From Adineta ricciae (Eukaryota; Rotifera; Eurotatoria; Adinetida; Adinetidae), in the NCBI GenBank assembly GCA_905250025.1, contig CAJNOJ010000070.1, positions 273,186 to 337,185 on the forward strand: a stretch of DNA of 64,000 nucleotides. The letters are read 5' to 3'. Below the pieces are notes generated by a model. The model made no database searches, had not been told where the DNA came from, and saw only the letters and a list, made by a program, of their open reading frames with translations. Shown here one piece after another: positions 9,697-20,850 of the stretch. How positions within the stretch are numbered: position 1 is the first letter of the stretch; each line of letters begins with the position of its first letter. The position numbers were made by a program, and so were the translations under genes.

Positions 9697-10990
9697 ATGA
9701 CCGATGAAACTCTTGACTACAAACAAGAGTTAACTCGCGCCCTCAATCGTTTGACCAATTATGGAATGGTAGTATCGGCATTTTGCAGTTGTGATAGTGT
9801 GGCAGTACTCTTTGCTTATGACTTAACGGCTGGAGATCCTATGGTAATGGTATTAGACTAGATTGCTGTTTCACTCCTTACTCTTTGTATTATCAGTCAT
9901 GGTATATGTAATTCACATGGTCAATCTGTTATACTCTTCTTCGTTATCGTAATTTCGGCGTGGTAGCAATTAGTAGCGCCAACTATTGTAGCTATTGCTT
10001 TGTTCATCAAAAGTCACATCGTTCTTCACCCGGTACATTTCACTTTTACAACATATGTGGATCATACTGTTTGGATAAATTCAGTAAGTGTAATTGATTT
10101 TCACAGAAAAGTATCCACCAGTCGACTTGTTTCATTCATGCTTTGTGTATAATTTTAGTCGGAATTCTTCAAGTACAATTTTGTCTTGGTAGATATGATT
10201 CAACAGTATACATGACCGAAGAAACAGAGCGTGCTGCAGTCGTTGGCCTCATGGGAATGACTCGTGCACTTATAAGATCTTCGCTCTTTGGTTGGTTTTT
10301 CATGATTTCGCTTCTTATGGCAATTAAAAACTATGAAGCAATAATGTATACAACTATCGAGTTTCCAGTGACACAAATATTATTAGATAATTTTGGTCAT
10401 GCATAAAATATTGTATTCATGTGCCTTTTACTTGTTTCTTTATGGTTCGGAGACCTCATCTCAGTGACCACTATATCAGGCTTGTTGTATGCATCTAGTC
10501 GGGATAATCCATTAGTGAGTCATATTTCAATTTTCACATGTTCAAATAACGAGATTGTGTACCTTGTTAGCTCTCTATGGCAAACAGTTCATCCTCGATC
10601 TTCATATCCAATCTATTCAATCTGGCTCTCTTCCCTTATCGGTATTCTTTTTGTTCTTTCATATCTAATCAATGCAACAGCAAATACAGCAATTATTAGT
10701 TTATATAATTACTATCTCAGTGAATGTTGCGTATGGTTTACCTTTGTTATGTAATCTTATTTCACATCTTCCATTCTCTCTGGGTCCGTTCTATCGTGGT
10801 CGGTAGTCCCCATGTATCGATATCGTGTTGGTGTTGCATGGGTGACAATTGTCGTTGTTTTCTTTGCTCTTTCTTCACAATATCCAGTTACAGCAATTAA
10901 TATGAATGATACATCCGTGGCTTTCGGCACGATGGTTTTCATTACGTCGGTTGCTTACATTTTCTCTGCATGTTTTTGGTTCAAAAAAAT
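9697..10990 (+). pseudogene. decayed APC-superfamily amino-acid permease
   Basis: The remnant starts at an ATG (9697) with the typical permease N-terminus (ELTRALNRLTNYGMVVSAF...) and ends near SVAFGTMVFITSVAYIFSA. It shows the family signature YDSTVYMTEETERAA and the block SGLLYASSRDNPL. It cannot make a normal protein. Sequence between TM1 and about TM4 is missing after 9850; there are stops at 9964 (TAG) and 10404 (TAA), and a frame change near 10740-10830 (YGLPLLCNLISHLPFSLGPF is in another frame from VGVAWVTIVVVFF). Splice-like GT/AG sites survive near 9850-9897 and 10084-10158. It resembles the GABA/choline-type amino-acid permeases of fungi and bacteria more than animal SLC7, but this needs a search. 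Confidence 0.8.
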
Positions 10991-11407
10991 CAACAGAATT
11001 AAAGTCATCAACAAGCATTTCTGCCTATCTGTAAATTTATGTTTCACAAATTGTAGAGTCTTTGTATTCAGAAACAAATAGGTAATAATAAAGAGAACAT
11101 CTATCGAATAGTTTGGAAACTAGTTGCAATTATCATCAAGGATCAAAAAGAATTATGAACATATGGATAGCTTTTCTTAGAGCTGCAATAATGAAACAGA
11201 GACGATACAAGCTGATGCTCTGTTTTGAATCCTTATCACATGTGCTGACTACAACAGTTTTCACAAAGAGAACAACATACATACTAGGTATACCATTTAA
11301 CGATAAGAAAACATTGCAGGCAAGTGTTATCTTTCTTCTTTCGCTTCACTGACGTGACAGTATTCGATCAAACGTCCTTCTATTTGAAATAGGCTAAATT
11401 ATCGAGA
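10991..11407. other. intergenic after permease pseudogene
   Basis: Contains only short open frames without recognisable similarity; it could hold the last decayed residues of the permease C-terminus. Confidence 0.35.
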
Positions 11408-12553
11408 ATGTTGAACATTGTTATTCTTGCATTAGTTAACTCAGCAATCATTTGTAATGCTGGAAATCCAATTCAATCGAAACTAACCAAGGGTAATCAT
11501 TTTCAATCAAGTACGTCTATGGTAATTTTGTAAAAATCTATCTATATGTTTCTACATTTAGGATGGGTAACTACGAATAGCATGAATAATGTCAGATACA
11601 TGCATACAGCATCCGTATTACCAAACGGAAAAGTATTAGTCACTGGTGGAGACGATGGTGATGTTTCTCTGGATAGCGTTGAATTATATGATCCAACAGC
11701 AAGAAATTGGACTATCATCAAGAGTATGAAACATGCAAGATCGATGCACACAGCGACTTTATTAACAAATGGAAAAGTATTAGTTATTGGCGGCGATGAT
11801 AATGGTCGTGCTCTGAAAAGCACTGAATTATATGACTCAAGCACAGAAACGTGGACTAGTAGTGGGAACCTAAACGATGAACGCTTTCTACATACAGCAT
11901 TATTATTAACGGATGGGAAAGTATTAGTCTGTGGCGGATTAGGAAAAGGTCAACTGAATAGTTCAGAATTGTACGATCCATCCACCGGTGTATGGACAGT
12001 TACCGGTCCGATGAAACATGCACGACTAGGACATACTGCATCTCTAATGAATAATGGAAAAGTTCTAGCTACTGGTGGAATGGCTAGTGGATTTCTGAAT
12101 AGTACCGAAATCTACGATCCATCAACTGGAGATTGGACAATGAGTGGACAGATGCATCATGAACGGTATTATCACACAGCATCTGTTCTAAGCAATGGAG
12201 ATGTGCTAGTGACCGGTGAGTCAGATACTGTCGTTGTTCGACGCGATACGGAAACATACAATGCATCAACAGGAAGTTGGTCGGTCAGTCGTCCTATGAA
12301 TATTGCAAGATATATGCATACGGCAGTAGTACTGCCAAATGAAATGGTATTTGTTATAGGTGGATTGGGGACAGCGGCGCTTAATAGCAGTGAATTATAT
12401 GACCCATTATCAAAGAATTGGACCGTCACTAGTAGTATGAATACTGCACGATATTCACATACTGCATCCCCACTAAATAACGGACAGATCCTAGTCACTG
12501 GTGGTTCTTCGGGGACGATTTTAAATAGCGCAGAGGTCTATTCAACATTCTAA
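11408..12553 (+). CDS. secreted kelch-repeat beta-propeller protein, two exons
   Basis: Exons 11408-11492 and 11562-12553 join in frame (phase 1, residue sequence KGWVTT across the junction) and give 358 residues. Exon 1 encodes a signal peptide (MLNIVILALVNSAIICNA), so the protein is probably secreted. The rest is seven kelch units of about 47 residues. Each runs M..AR..HTA..L.NGKVLVTGG, then L.SxELYDPxTxxWT, which predicts one seven-bladed propeller filling the whole mature protein. This is the kelch/galactose-oxidase-like type expanded in bdelloids. No copper-site cysteine-tyrosine or catalytic domain was recognised, so a binding role is more likely than oxidase activity. Confidence 0.88.
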
Positions 12554-13789
12554 ATAAATGTGTTATCAATAATTTGATATTATGCTCCGTGTACCATGCT
12601 GTTTACATCATATACTGTTACAACTAGTGATTAAAGGATAAATGATGCTTGCAATGCCCTTTCTCATCTGTATAGATAACTACAGCGCGATGGGAATACT
12701 TTGTATGCTCTTTTACCATCGAGCTCCTATCAAAGAAACTTAATTTGATATTAAACTTCTCCCTTTCTAAAAAGAAGTTTCTGTTTAGGATGTGTATTGC
12801 GGATTTGAATTGAAACCATATGTGTAGTCTGCCAGGTAAAGCTTATAGGTACCAAACAACAATATGTTACATAACCCAGTAGTAAAAGTTCAGTCAGCTA
12901 GGGCAGTTATCTGATTATATAGTCATATCGAAAAGGATAACGTCAGAGTGATCACTGATGTCAGAATGAACCGATCCTGCATTGCTCAGAAAATAAACGA
13001 AAGTACACATTGAATATCACCAGCTGGTTGTCTTGTTTTTTACGCCTTTCATATACAGATTCAAGTGTGCAACCAAAATTGTTCAAAACGATATTATCAC
13101 GTTTTGAAAATGATAGTACTTAACAAAAATACCGTCGCGATGTCGTATTCAAATTTGTTATGCGATAGGTATACGGATGTACCTAAAGAGCTTACTCTAT
13201 TCTTGTGTAGCGTAGTGAACGATTGTGTTTAACAGAACGCTCTTGAACTCTTCTACCAACCGGTGTCATTATCATTAGTTCTTCATCTCCAAAGGATTAC
13301 ACTCGTCAGCTATTCATCGCTTGCAGCATCAAATCTATAGAATGTTCCATTCGTGTAGTTTACTGTCGAACTCTTCATGACTATGTCTAAATAAATCACG
13401 AGTATTCTATTTACGGATGATGTTCATAACAACAAGTAAGTCGCTAATGAACGTCTTCAAATTTAAAAGAATTCGATCAATTGGAGTAGCAAAAATATCT
13501 GAAAATAACAGCACAGCAACATCGTCACAGGTATTCTGCTCTTTGCACATCAATCGTACCTACGGTAAGATGTCGCTAGTATTCTATCTTACGTTCTAGA
13601 TTTGACATTATCTCTCAAAATTAATATTTTATCTTAATACGATCTAGTTCGCTTTCTCTTCACTACTTCCTCATGAATGGTTCATAGACTCATAACTCTC
13701 AATGATATTACCAGAAGCCAATCAACGTTAAGACATTAGTCATCGGATGATATGATAAATGCATGTGTCGTCCTATTTATATGTTTGAA
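12554..13789. other. intergenic, 1.2 kb, nothing recognised
   Basis: I read all frames and found only short open frames without family motifs. No inverted repeat or tandem array was seen. Confidence 0.4.
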
Positions 13790-14883
13790 ATGTCAGCACA
13801 GAAAGTGTGTATCATAACTGGCTCAAGTTCAGGCCTTGGGCTTCTAGCGGCGAAAAAATTAGTCGCTAAAGATTTCTATGTCATTTTTGCGTGTCGGGAT
13901 GAGAACAAAACAGTTCGTTTGATTGAAAACTTGAGAGAACAATCGGGAAGATCAAATTTTGAATTCATGGAATTAGATCTTGGCTCATTCGATTCAATCA
14001 AACGGTAGATATTGATTTTCATTTCATTTTACAAAGTATTCTCTTTAGATTTGTCGCTAATTTTCATAAGAAAAATCTTCCGTTGAACGTATTGATCAAT
14101 AATGCAGGAATCTTCTCTAAAACTTTCAAGAAATCCAATGACGGGATTGAATATACCATGGCAGTGAATCATCTCGGACATTGTAAGATCTGAATTATGA
14201 CTATCAAAGATTAATCTTGCATGCTTTGTTTAGTTTTACTTACGAATCTACTGTTAGATGATTTGAAACGTTCATCTCCTTCAAGAGTAGTTGTCGTATC
14301 GTCCAAACTTCATGATCCCAATGTACGACACGGTTCACCGATAAATTTCAAATGGAGTTTAGAAGAAATCAACAATGAAAATGAATATGATCCAATGAGC
14401 GCTTACAAAAAATCGAAATTAGCCAATGTATGGTTTGCGTATGAACTAGCTCGAAAGTTAGAAGGTACAGGTGTTGCTGTTCATGTTCTTTGTCCAGTAA
14501 GAAGAATCTTATCGTTCTACGGCGATGATTGCGTTCTATTTTTGCTTCGTAGGGATTTGTTCCTTCGACAGGTTTGAATAGAGATGCAAATATCTTTCAA
14601 CGATTTTTCATGTCGTATATTTTATCTCTGTTTCCATTTACACGGTGAGTGTGTTACCAAATGAGCCGAAATGTTTTCCATTGAATATGATTTGCGATTT
14701 AGAACCGAAGACTTTGGTAGCGAATGCGAAGTGTTCGCAGCAATATCTGATACACTCGATGGTAAAACGGGAATATTCATGTCAGACATGAAAGAAACAC
14801 GATCAAGTGAAGAATCGTATGATGTCGAAAAAGCGAAACGATTTTGGAAGCTAAGCGAAGAATGGACACATCTGAATGCTTGA
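13790..14883 (+). CDS. short-chain dehydrogenase/reductase, retinol-dehydrogenase-like, five exons
   Basis: Exons 13790-14004, 14049-14182, 14234-14496, 14553-14644 and 14703-14883 keep frame throughout and give 294 residues. The start MSAQKV was chosen because the Rossmann motif TGSSSGLG follows at the usual distance; an in-frame ATG lies 27 bp upstream. Other SDR landmarks are NNAG, the Ser strand [10 protein letters not shown], the catalytic YKKSK (YxxxK) and [10 protein letters not shown] after the active site. This pattern fits the RDH11-14/WWOX-like/protochlorophyllide-reductase-like group, NAD(P)H-dependent reductases of retinoids, steroids or similar carbonyls. The substrate is not defined. 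Introns are 44-58 bp. The gene runs tail-to-tail with the cyclophilin gene. Confidence 0.88.
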
Positions 14884-14995
14884 GATAAAATGAACTGTAT
14901 AGATTTGACATTTTAGAAAGTCACATTTGATTATGTCGTACATAAAAAAAATACTTTTTATAGAAAGAAAAAGAACTGTCGATGATTTAATTGAA

Positions 14996-15786
14996 TTAGT
15001 TTTCATTGGAACGCACAGGACAATCATATGTAATGGAAGCTTTGGTGATGAAATTAATTTGAGGATAATTCAGTCGAATCCAGGCATTGCCTTGCTTAGA
15101 ATATTTGTCTTGATCAACACCATTCGGATCACCTATTTCATACAAAATAACAGATGAAATTTGCAAGAATGAGGGTAATTTACCTGGAGTAGGATTGAAG
15201 ATAGCATTGGCAGTGTCTAAACCTGTGGTAACAATACCTAGAATAAAAGCGTTATGATTATTTTGATTCGACGTATTGATAGATACCTAAAGGTGCAAAA
15301 CCCAATGGATCTAAACGTGTATTATTAATGTAGTTAATAAATAACTGAGTTGTACGAGTATTAGGACCGGCAGTAGCATACGATAGCGTTCCAACAGTGT
15401 TAGACATCAGTACTGGATCTGTTCATAAAATAAAATTTTCTACTCAATTGCGTGTTGGTACGCTTGGTGGTCTTACCGTCTTGGATTGGTTTGTCCCAGA
15501 TGATATTCTGTGGTGGATCACCGCTAATTCCAAATTGTACAACAAATTTGGGAACGACACGAAAGAAAGCCGAAGGAACAGCGTAGAATTTGGAATTAAT
15601 CACATTGAAGAGGTGATTGGCACCAAGAGGTGCCCATTTTTGTGTAATATTTATGATGATAGGATTGCTAGCACCTTTTACATCCGTATCAAATCGAATA
15701 CAATAATTTTCCGGGTAGCTGTAAACAAGATTACCCACAAGAACGAGTGAAATGGCGACGAAGAACAAGTAAGTCGAATTCGCCAT
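14996..15786 (-). CDS. secreted cyclophilin-type peptidyl-prolyl isomerase, four exons
   Basis: Exons 15477-15786, 15287-15418, 15184-15237 and 14996-15132 are all phase-1 joins and give 210 residues. A signal peptide (about 23 residues) is followed by a cyclophilin-like domain. Visible blocks are [29 protein letters not shown], the [25 protein letters not shown] stretch (15340-15412) and [10 protein letters not shown]. The core [12 protein letters not shown] equals the family's FHRVIPxFMxQGG, but the catalytic arginine/phenylalanine environment and the GG are altered. The usual tryptophan position that binds cyclosporin is not obvious. Cyclophilins catalyse X-Pro isomerisation in folding. 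Given the signal peptide it acts in the secretory pathway or outside the cell. Confidence 0.85.
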
Positions 15787-15910
15787 CTGAAATAGTTAAG
15801 AGTGAAAGAAATGTATTTTTCTGTTATCTATTTCGAATAGTTTATCTTTCTTTTCGTCACGTGGTCCATATCACACAGAGTATGTGAAGTGAAAGAAAAA
15901 TTGTATGTTC

Positions 15911-17446
15911 TTAGCGTTTAGTCAGTTTAGCACGCAAACCGTATTTAGGTTTCATAGTCAATCGAATGTCAGGTACTATTTTTTGGCCTGGCTCTAATTG
16001 AAAATTGCATCGCTGTAATATCATTGATAGAATCACTTTCGCTTCGATCAGTGCAAAGTTTTGGCCAATACAGTTGCGTGATCCGGCGCCAAATGGCAAA
16101 TAACAAAAAGGATGTGTTAGTTTCGGTTTCAGATCAGTAGTCGGATCCCGAAGCCAGCGAGTATAATCGAATTCGTTCGGGCGAGGCCAAAACTCTTCTC
16201 GTCGATGGAGAATATAAGTATTGACAGAGACAACTGCTCCGACAGGAATACGTATTTGTCGCTGACCTTCACTTCCAATCGAATGTTCGCGAATACATTC
16301 TCGTGTAATAAAAGTTGCTGGCGGATAGAGACGAAGCGCTTCTTGTATAATTGCTTCGCAGACGATTAATTTACCCATATCCTCAAAGGTAGGTGTCGTG
16401 CCGCTCGGTAGCACTTGATCAACTTCTTCTCGACAAGTCTGTAACAGTTGTTCATTGGTCATTAATACATAGAAAATCCATGTCATTAAGTTTGATGTTG
16501 TTTCATGACCAGCAAGAACAAACGTCAACGCTTGATCTTTAATTTCCTGAGGACTAAATGGACTTCCTTCTGCATCTACAGCAGAAAGCAGAAGATCGAG
16601 AATATCATCGTAGGATGACAGACTTTGCGAGCGATTCTGACGGCGATCGACTATAATACGATCAACAAAATCAGATATATCTTTCGAACTCTTATCCATA
16701 ATCTTTTTGCCCCAAAACGGTAGTTGTGAAATGATAGGTATGTCATCAATCATACGCAATGTTCGATATCCTATTACATTCAATAATTCGACAAATGCTT
16801 GTCGAACGATGCGTTTTGAATCTGTCATCGTCTCAAAATCTTTGCCAAATGCACTCGATGCGATGATTGTTAGCGTTATATCATTAAATTCTGCTTGAAA
16901 ATCGATTACCGGTCGCGTTGTCGACAATTGAAGGAGTGCATCGATCGCTTTATTTGTTTGTTCAACGATTATGGGAAACATCGACTGTAATTTGACAAAA
17001 TGAAACGCCGGATTGAGCATTTTTCGCGCCCGTTCGTGCTCAGCCCCATCACTGAGCAACAGGTTATGTACACCGATTAATGGCTTCAAAAAGTCGACAC
17101 TATCCGATGATTTTTTATAATCTTGAGCATGGGATCGACCGAAAACATCTGCTAGCATGTCTGGTTCCATCACAATTAAAATTATTGATGGGCCAAAACT
17201 TATAACATAAGTGTAACCGTGCTTTTCAACGAGTTCTAATCGGTAATCCATCGAACGATCATTTTTATTCGCACGACGGATGTCAGACAATTGTCCGAAC
17301 AAAGGTATAAATGGTTCGCAAGGTACATTTTGTCGATAAAATTGATAGTAGAGATATTTTTGTTGGCGAACTAATTTCCAATAAAGAATACATACAATGA
17401 AGAGAATAATGCCAAGGATTATAGATAAAACCAAGAAAAAACTCAT
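15911..17446 (-). CDS. cytochrome P450, intronless, CYP3/CYP4-like
   Basis: A single open frame of 511 residues. A hydrophobic N-terminal anchor (about residues 3-25) places it on the ER membrane with a cytosolic catalytic domain. Family motifs in order are helix I AGHETTSN, helix K EALR (ExxR), the R of YTRWL, and the haem loop FGAGSRNCIGQNFA with the cysteine ligand. All are intact, so it should be an active monooxygenase using a P450 reductase. Length is normal for the family. The lack of introns contrasts with most neighbours and suggests retroposition or a horizontally acquired ancestor. The substrate is not predictable from sequence. Confidence 0.93.
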   Translation of the reverse strand: MSFFLVLSIILGIILFIVCILYWKLVRQQKYLYYQFYRQNVPCEPFIPLFGQLSDIRRANKNDRSMDYRLELVEKHGYTYVISFGPSIILIVMEPDMLADVFGRSHAQDYKKSSDSVDFLKPLIGVHNLLLSDGAEHERARKMLNPAFHFVKLQSMFPIIVEQTNKAIDALLQLSTTRPVIDFQAEFNDITLTIIASSAFGKDFETMTDSKRIVRQAFVELLNVIGYRTLRMIDDIPIISQLPFWGKKIMDKSSKDISDFVDRIIVDRRQNRSQSLSSYDDILDLLLSAVDAEGSPFSPQEIKDQALTFVLAGHETTSNLMTWIFYVLMTNEQLLQTCREEVDQVLPSGTTPTFEDMGKLIVCEAIIQEALRLYPPATFITRECIREHSIGSEGQRQIRIPVGAVVSVNTYILHRREEFWPRPNEFDYTRWLRDPTTDLKPKLTHPFCYLPFGAGSRNCIGQNFALIEAKVILSMILQRCNFQLEPGQKIVPDIRLTMKPKYGLRAKLTKR

Positions 17447-18226
17447 CTGTAAGTCGCAATGACGAAGAATAAAAGTATTTTTCTTGTCTTAACAAAGTAC
17501 ACTGATTGATGTAAAAACACGTGGTTGCAACACAAAATAGAAGAAAGAGAACGCATGCCTTACTGCGTCATTGTTAACACATCATTTTTATACAGAACAT
17601 GACTAATCGATACGGAATGTATCTTCGAATAAGCTCTAGCGAATGGACTGGATTCTGTGGATTTGTTTTTCATATATTCGAGAACTATTAATCGAAGGTA
17701 CATGAATTTAGGCACGGTATTCAAATAGAAACAACGTGTATTATCTGACGGCTTGAACTCCACATTTGTTAGGAATCTTAGTTTACATCTTCGAAGATTT
17801 TATTAACTTAAGTGTAAATCGAAACTAACAATGAATCCTTGTCTATGACTACAGTACACGCAAGTTGGAAGAATTTTTATGATTTCTTATAAAAATCTTG
17901 TTTCTGAACAACAAAATCAATAATCCGAATTCTTTTATTATTTTAACATTCTGAGAATGAGTGATTACATGGATGTTGGTAGAAAATTTTTCCAAGGAGT
18001 CTTTAACTGTGTCGATAATGCAAATATTTTTGTGGCAAAACGTGAAGTTCTGATCAGCAACTATACTGATTCATGATAAAGCCCGTCTTTTCTTCACTCA
18101 CATACATAGTTTGTACAAACATGAAAGTAGAAAACAATATTTGATGTGTGCGTATAAAAACATGCATTTCATGTTCTTATTCACACACATTCTACCAAAA
18201 AAGATTTCTGTTGAATACGAAACAAC
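17447..18226. other. intergenic between P450 and PLAC8 gene
   Basis: Holds the two divergent promoters. AT-rich, with no recognised gene or repeat. Confidence 0.4.
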
Positions 18227-18804
18227 ATGTCTAAGGAATGGAACGGTATGTGCTATTGTCATTCTAATTATCAATAACTTCGTCTCATGATATCCGATAT
18301 ATTTTAGAATCGCTATTTGGTTGCTTCGATGATTGTGGTATATGTCTGTGCGGTTGGTGTTGTACACCATGTTTATTTGGTCAGAATGCTGAAAAAATCG
18401 ATGGAAGCAACTGCTGTGTTTGCTGTTGTGGATATTGGCTTCTCGGCTCGTGTTTTCTATGTTGGGTACCGCACATGATGAAGCGGCAAACTCTTCGACA
18501 AAAGTACAACCTACGCGAAGAGCCAAGCTGCGGTGATTGTCTTACTACATGTTGCTGCGGAGCTTGCGCGCTTTGTCAAGAAGCTCGATTTCTTCAGAAT
18601 CACGGTAGATAGGTTTATTATCTAGTAGAATAATTATAATCTTCTTTTTTTGTCGCTTGAAATGTAGTTGAAGTTCTACCACCGACTGTTCCAAACCGAA
18701 ATACGACCAAACCAGAAGAAAAAGTCGTCGGTGTTACGGTGATAACAGAACAACATAGTTACGTCTTGGCAGGTGGATCACAAGCGGCTTCATCTCGTAA
18801 ATGA
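18227..18804 (+). CDS. PLAC8-domain (Cys-rich) protein, three exons
   Basis: Exons 18227-18245 (only 19 nt), 18308-18604 and 18668-18804 join in phase 1 and give 150 residues. The middle exon is a typical PLAC8 domain: FGCFDDCGICLCGWCCTPCL near the start, then a hydrophobic CCCGYWLLGSCFLCWVP and a second cluster CGDCLTTCCCGACALCQEAR. PLAC8/cornifelin/fruit-weight-type proteins are small cysteine-rich membrane-associated proteins linked to metal transport, cell size or immunity, with no single agreed biochemical role. The C-terminal 45 residues are hydrophilic and look disordered. Short open frames on the opposite strand across this gene are artefacts. Confidence 0.9.
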
Positions 18805-19202
18805 AATCAACGACTATGAATCCGATCAGATACGATGAAAACTGACCAAAAACATACTTAATTTTGAAAATCGGTTTATGCATTTTTTACAAAGATATTT
18901 TTTCATTTTCTCGTACTTTATACGTTTAAACTGATCTATCGCCATTTCGTTAATGATATTATTGTGTTAATCACAACGCAGAAAAAAATACCTAGCCCAT
19001 CAATTACTCGTTTTCACCATTGACATCTTCTATAATAACCACTTTCATTCTTGTTTCTCTTGCTATACGTCTACATTGACGTGGCAATGACATGTACGTG
19101 AATTGCACCATACTGGAGTAAGTTTAACTGCTTATAAATATTTGTATACTATGATTATCGGATTCTTTGATTCGCAAACTGAATTTTACTTCCTGTGCGA
19201 CT

Positions 19203-19811
19203 ATGGATGGTAAACGAGCAGTAGGAGAACCGTATTTGATAGATTCGTCGACTTTTTCATCGGAAACGTCCAATAATTTTGGTGAATTTTGCTTCGATTC
19301 AGCTCGAGCAACAAAGTCTGGCATTACTTTCAGTAACAATGATTGTACAGTAGAATGGACAAAACCATACGAGGCAAGCTGGATTCCGATTCAAACAAAA
19401 TCTAAACTACATTCTGGAAAATGGTCATTACAATTCCATGTTGAAGAAATGAAAAGCGCACAAATTGGTGTAGGCTTTCTGTTAGACTGGAGTATTGATC
19501 CTGATTGGGGATTTTTTGGTTACTTGGGTGCGTCTTCAACAGCATGGTCGTATGATCCATCGACTGGTGATATTGTTAGTAGAACAGATTCCATTCGAGG
19601 CAATTTACCGAAATTTAATGGAAATAACGGTATTATTGAATTGGAACTTGATCTTCCACAAAAAGACAAAGGCAGCTTCACTTTCATCATCGATGGTGTT
19701 CGAACACCAACGATTCAACTACCAAATTCAGGTGCAGTCGCCATACCAGCTGTCTGTCTCTTGTCGCATGGACAAAAAGTTACGATCAAAGACTTGAAAC
19801 GGACAAACTGA
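19203..19811 (+). CDS. SPRY/B30.2-like domain protein
   Basis: The frame from ATG 19203 gives 202 residues (MDGKRAVGEPYLIDSS...). The frame is open for 12 more codons upstream without an ATG, so a small 5' exon could exist. The core SGKWSLQFHVEEMKSAQIGV followed by DWGFFGYLG and a GSFTFIIDG strand fits a SPRY-like beta-sandwich: measured object, binding-loop glycine-rich turn, and a 'x-V-x-L-D-x-D-x-G' replacement ELELDLPQKDKG. Such domains bind peptides or other proteins. No RING, TRIM or other partner domain is present. Homology is by pattern, not by search. Confidence 0.65.
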   Translation: MDGKRAVGEPYLIDSSTFSSETSNNFGEFCFDSARATKSGITFSNNDCTVEWTKPYEASWIPIQTKSKLHSGKWSLQFHVEEMKSAQIGVGFLLDWSIDPDWGFFGYLGASSTAWSYDPSTGDIVSRTDSIRGNLPKFNGNNGIIELELDLPQKDKGSFTFIIDGVRTPTIQLPNSGAVAIPAVCLLSHGQKVTIKDLKRTN

Positions 19812-19937
19812 CACACTATTACACATCATTGATTAAATATGCTAATTTTAAAGACCTTTCGCGGTTTTGTTTATTAACACAAAGTAAAACAAAACATGAA
19901 TTCTTATCAGTGTTCTTCGTTTTTTATCTGATGGATT

Positions 19938-20477
19938 CTAGGTAGTTGTTGTAAGCCATATAGCAGAAGTTGTTGAAGTACGAGTGGATGTAGTAGTGGT
20001 TGTAGTTGTTGTGCTAACTGTAGTCGTTCCTTTTGAAATTTAGGAGATAACTGATTTGGAAAAAACTCGCCTCAGTTACTTACGGGCTTGACCAAATACT
20101 ATTACTGCGGTGATGCCAATAGCTGTACAAGCCGTAGCAATAATAATAATGGCAAATAGTGCAACGAATACACTTGATGAGCAGCAACAGCTTGGCCTAT
20201 AGTAGAAAAGTCAACACTATTCGACTGGTTGCTTTTGTTTTAACTTACTCCCAATGCGCCGCTCTCGATTGAGACATCGGCACGTGCTTTGGATTAGTTC
20301 TTCAAAAGAAATGCAGTTAGACTTTCGAGTTGAGCTAAGTGTACCTATATGAAGACGTTTTTCTTACTCTCCTTGTTGATAATGACTTGATAAATTGTTC
20401 GATGTCGTGTTTTCTTCGACTATCCATGGATAATTAGTACTGTCCTGCATAGCCGGTGCTACTCTGTTGTTTGCCAT
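19938..20477 (-). CDS. small single-pass membrane protein with Thr-rich tail, four exons
   Basis: Exons 20368-20477, 20249-20299, 20084-20196 and 19938-20029 keep frame and give 121 residues; the frames are too short to stand out without splicing. The N-terminal half is polar (Asn/Ser/Gln-rich). A Cys-Cys-Cys stretch then precedes one hydrophobic helix (VFVALFAIIIIATACTAIGITAVIV, about residues 62-86). The last 30 residues are mostly Thr/Ser, a likely mucin-type O-glycosylation stalk. No family is recognised. The head of this gene is about 370 bp from the sialidase start, in divergent orientation, so they may share regulatory sequence. Confidence 0.7.
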
Positions 20478-20850
20478 TGGTAGTTAATATTTCATATCAA
20501 AAGTATCGACACATTTGTGAAAGTTTTTTGTTTGTCTGTAACGACTTTGTCTGACAGACTATTTGAATACAACGGAAAGCATTGGAAATGCATTGATTAA
20601 CGCGGTAAAAATATTTTAACCCTTTAGCATTTAACGATTTCCTTGTCGTTGTTGACCTGACGAAAAACGACTTTTTTTATTGTTTCTAAAATTGCGCAGA
20701 TGTTGTTGCATATACGTAAGTCAACAGTAACTAGTTCTCCTGTTGCTATTCCCTTTCTTGCTTAGTTGAGTATATCTATTTTCGTATGTCCTGATAAACA
20801 CACAACTACCAGTTGATAAAAACAGCGAAAAAAGATTCTTTGATAAAGAT

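Noticed and set aside
18098-18526. 142-residue frame on the minus strand
   Set aside because: It overlaps a well-supported spliced PLAC8 gene on the + strand and has no motif of its own.
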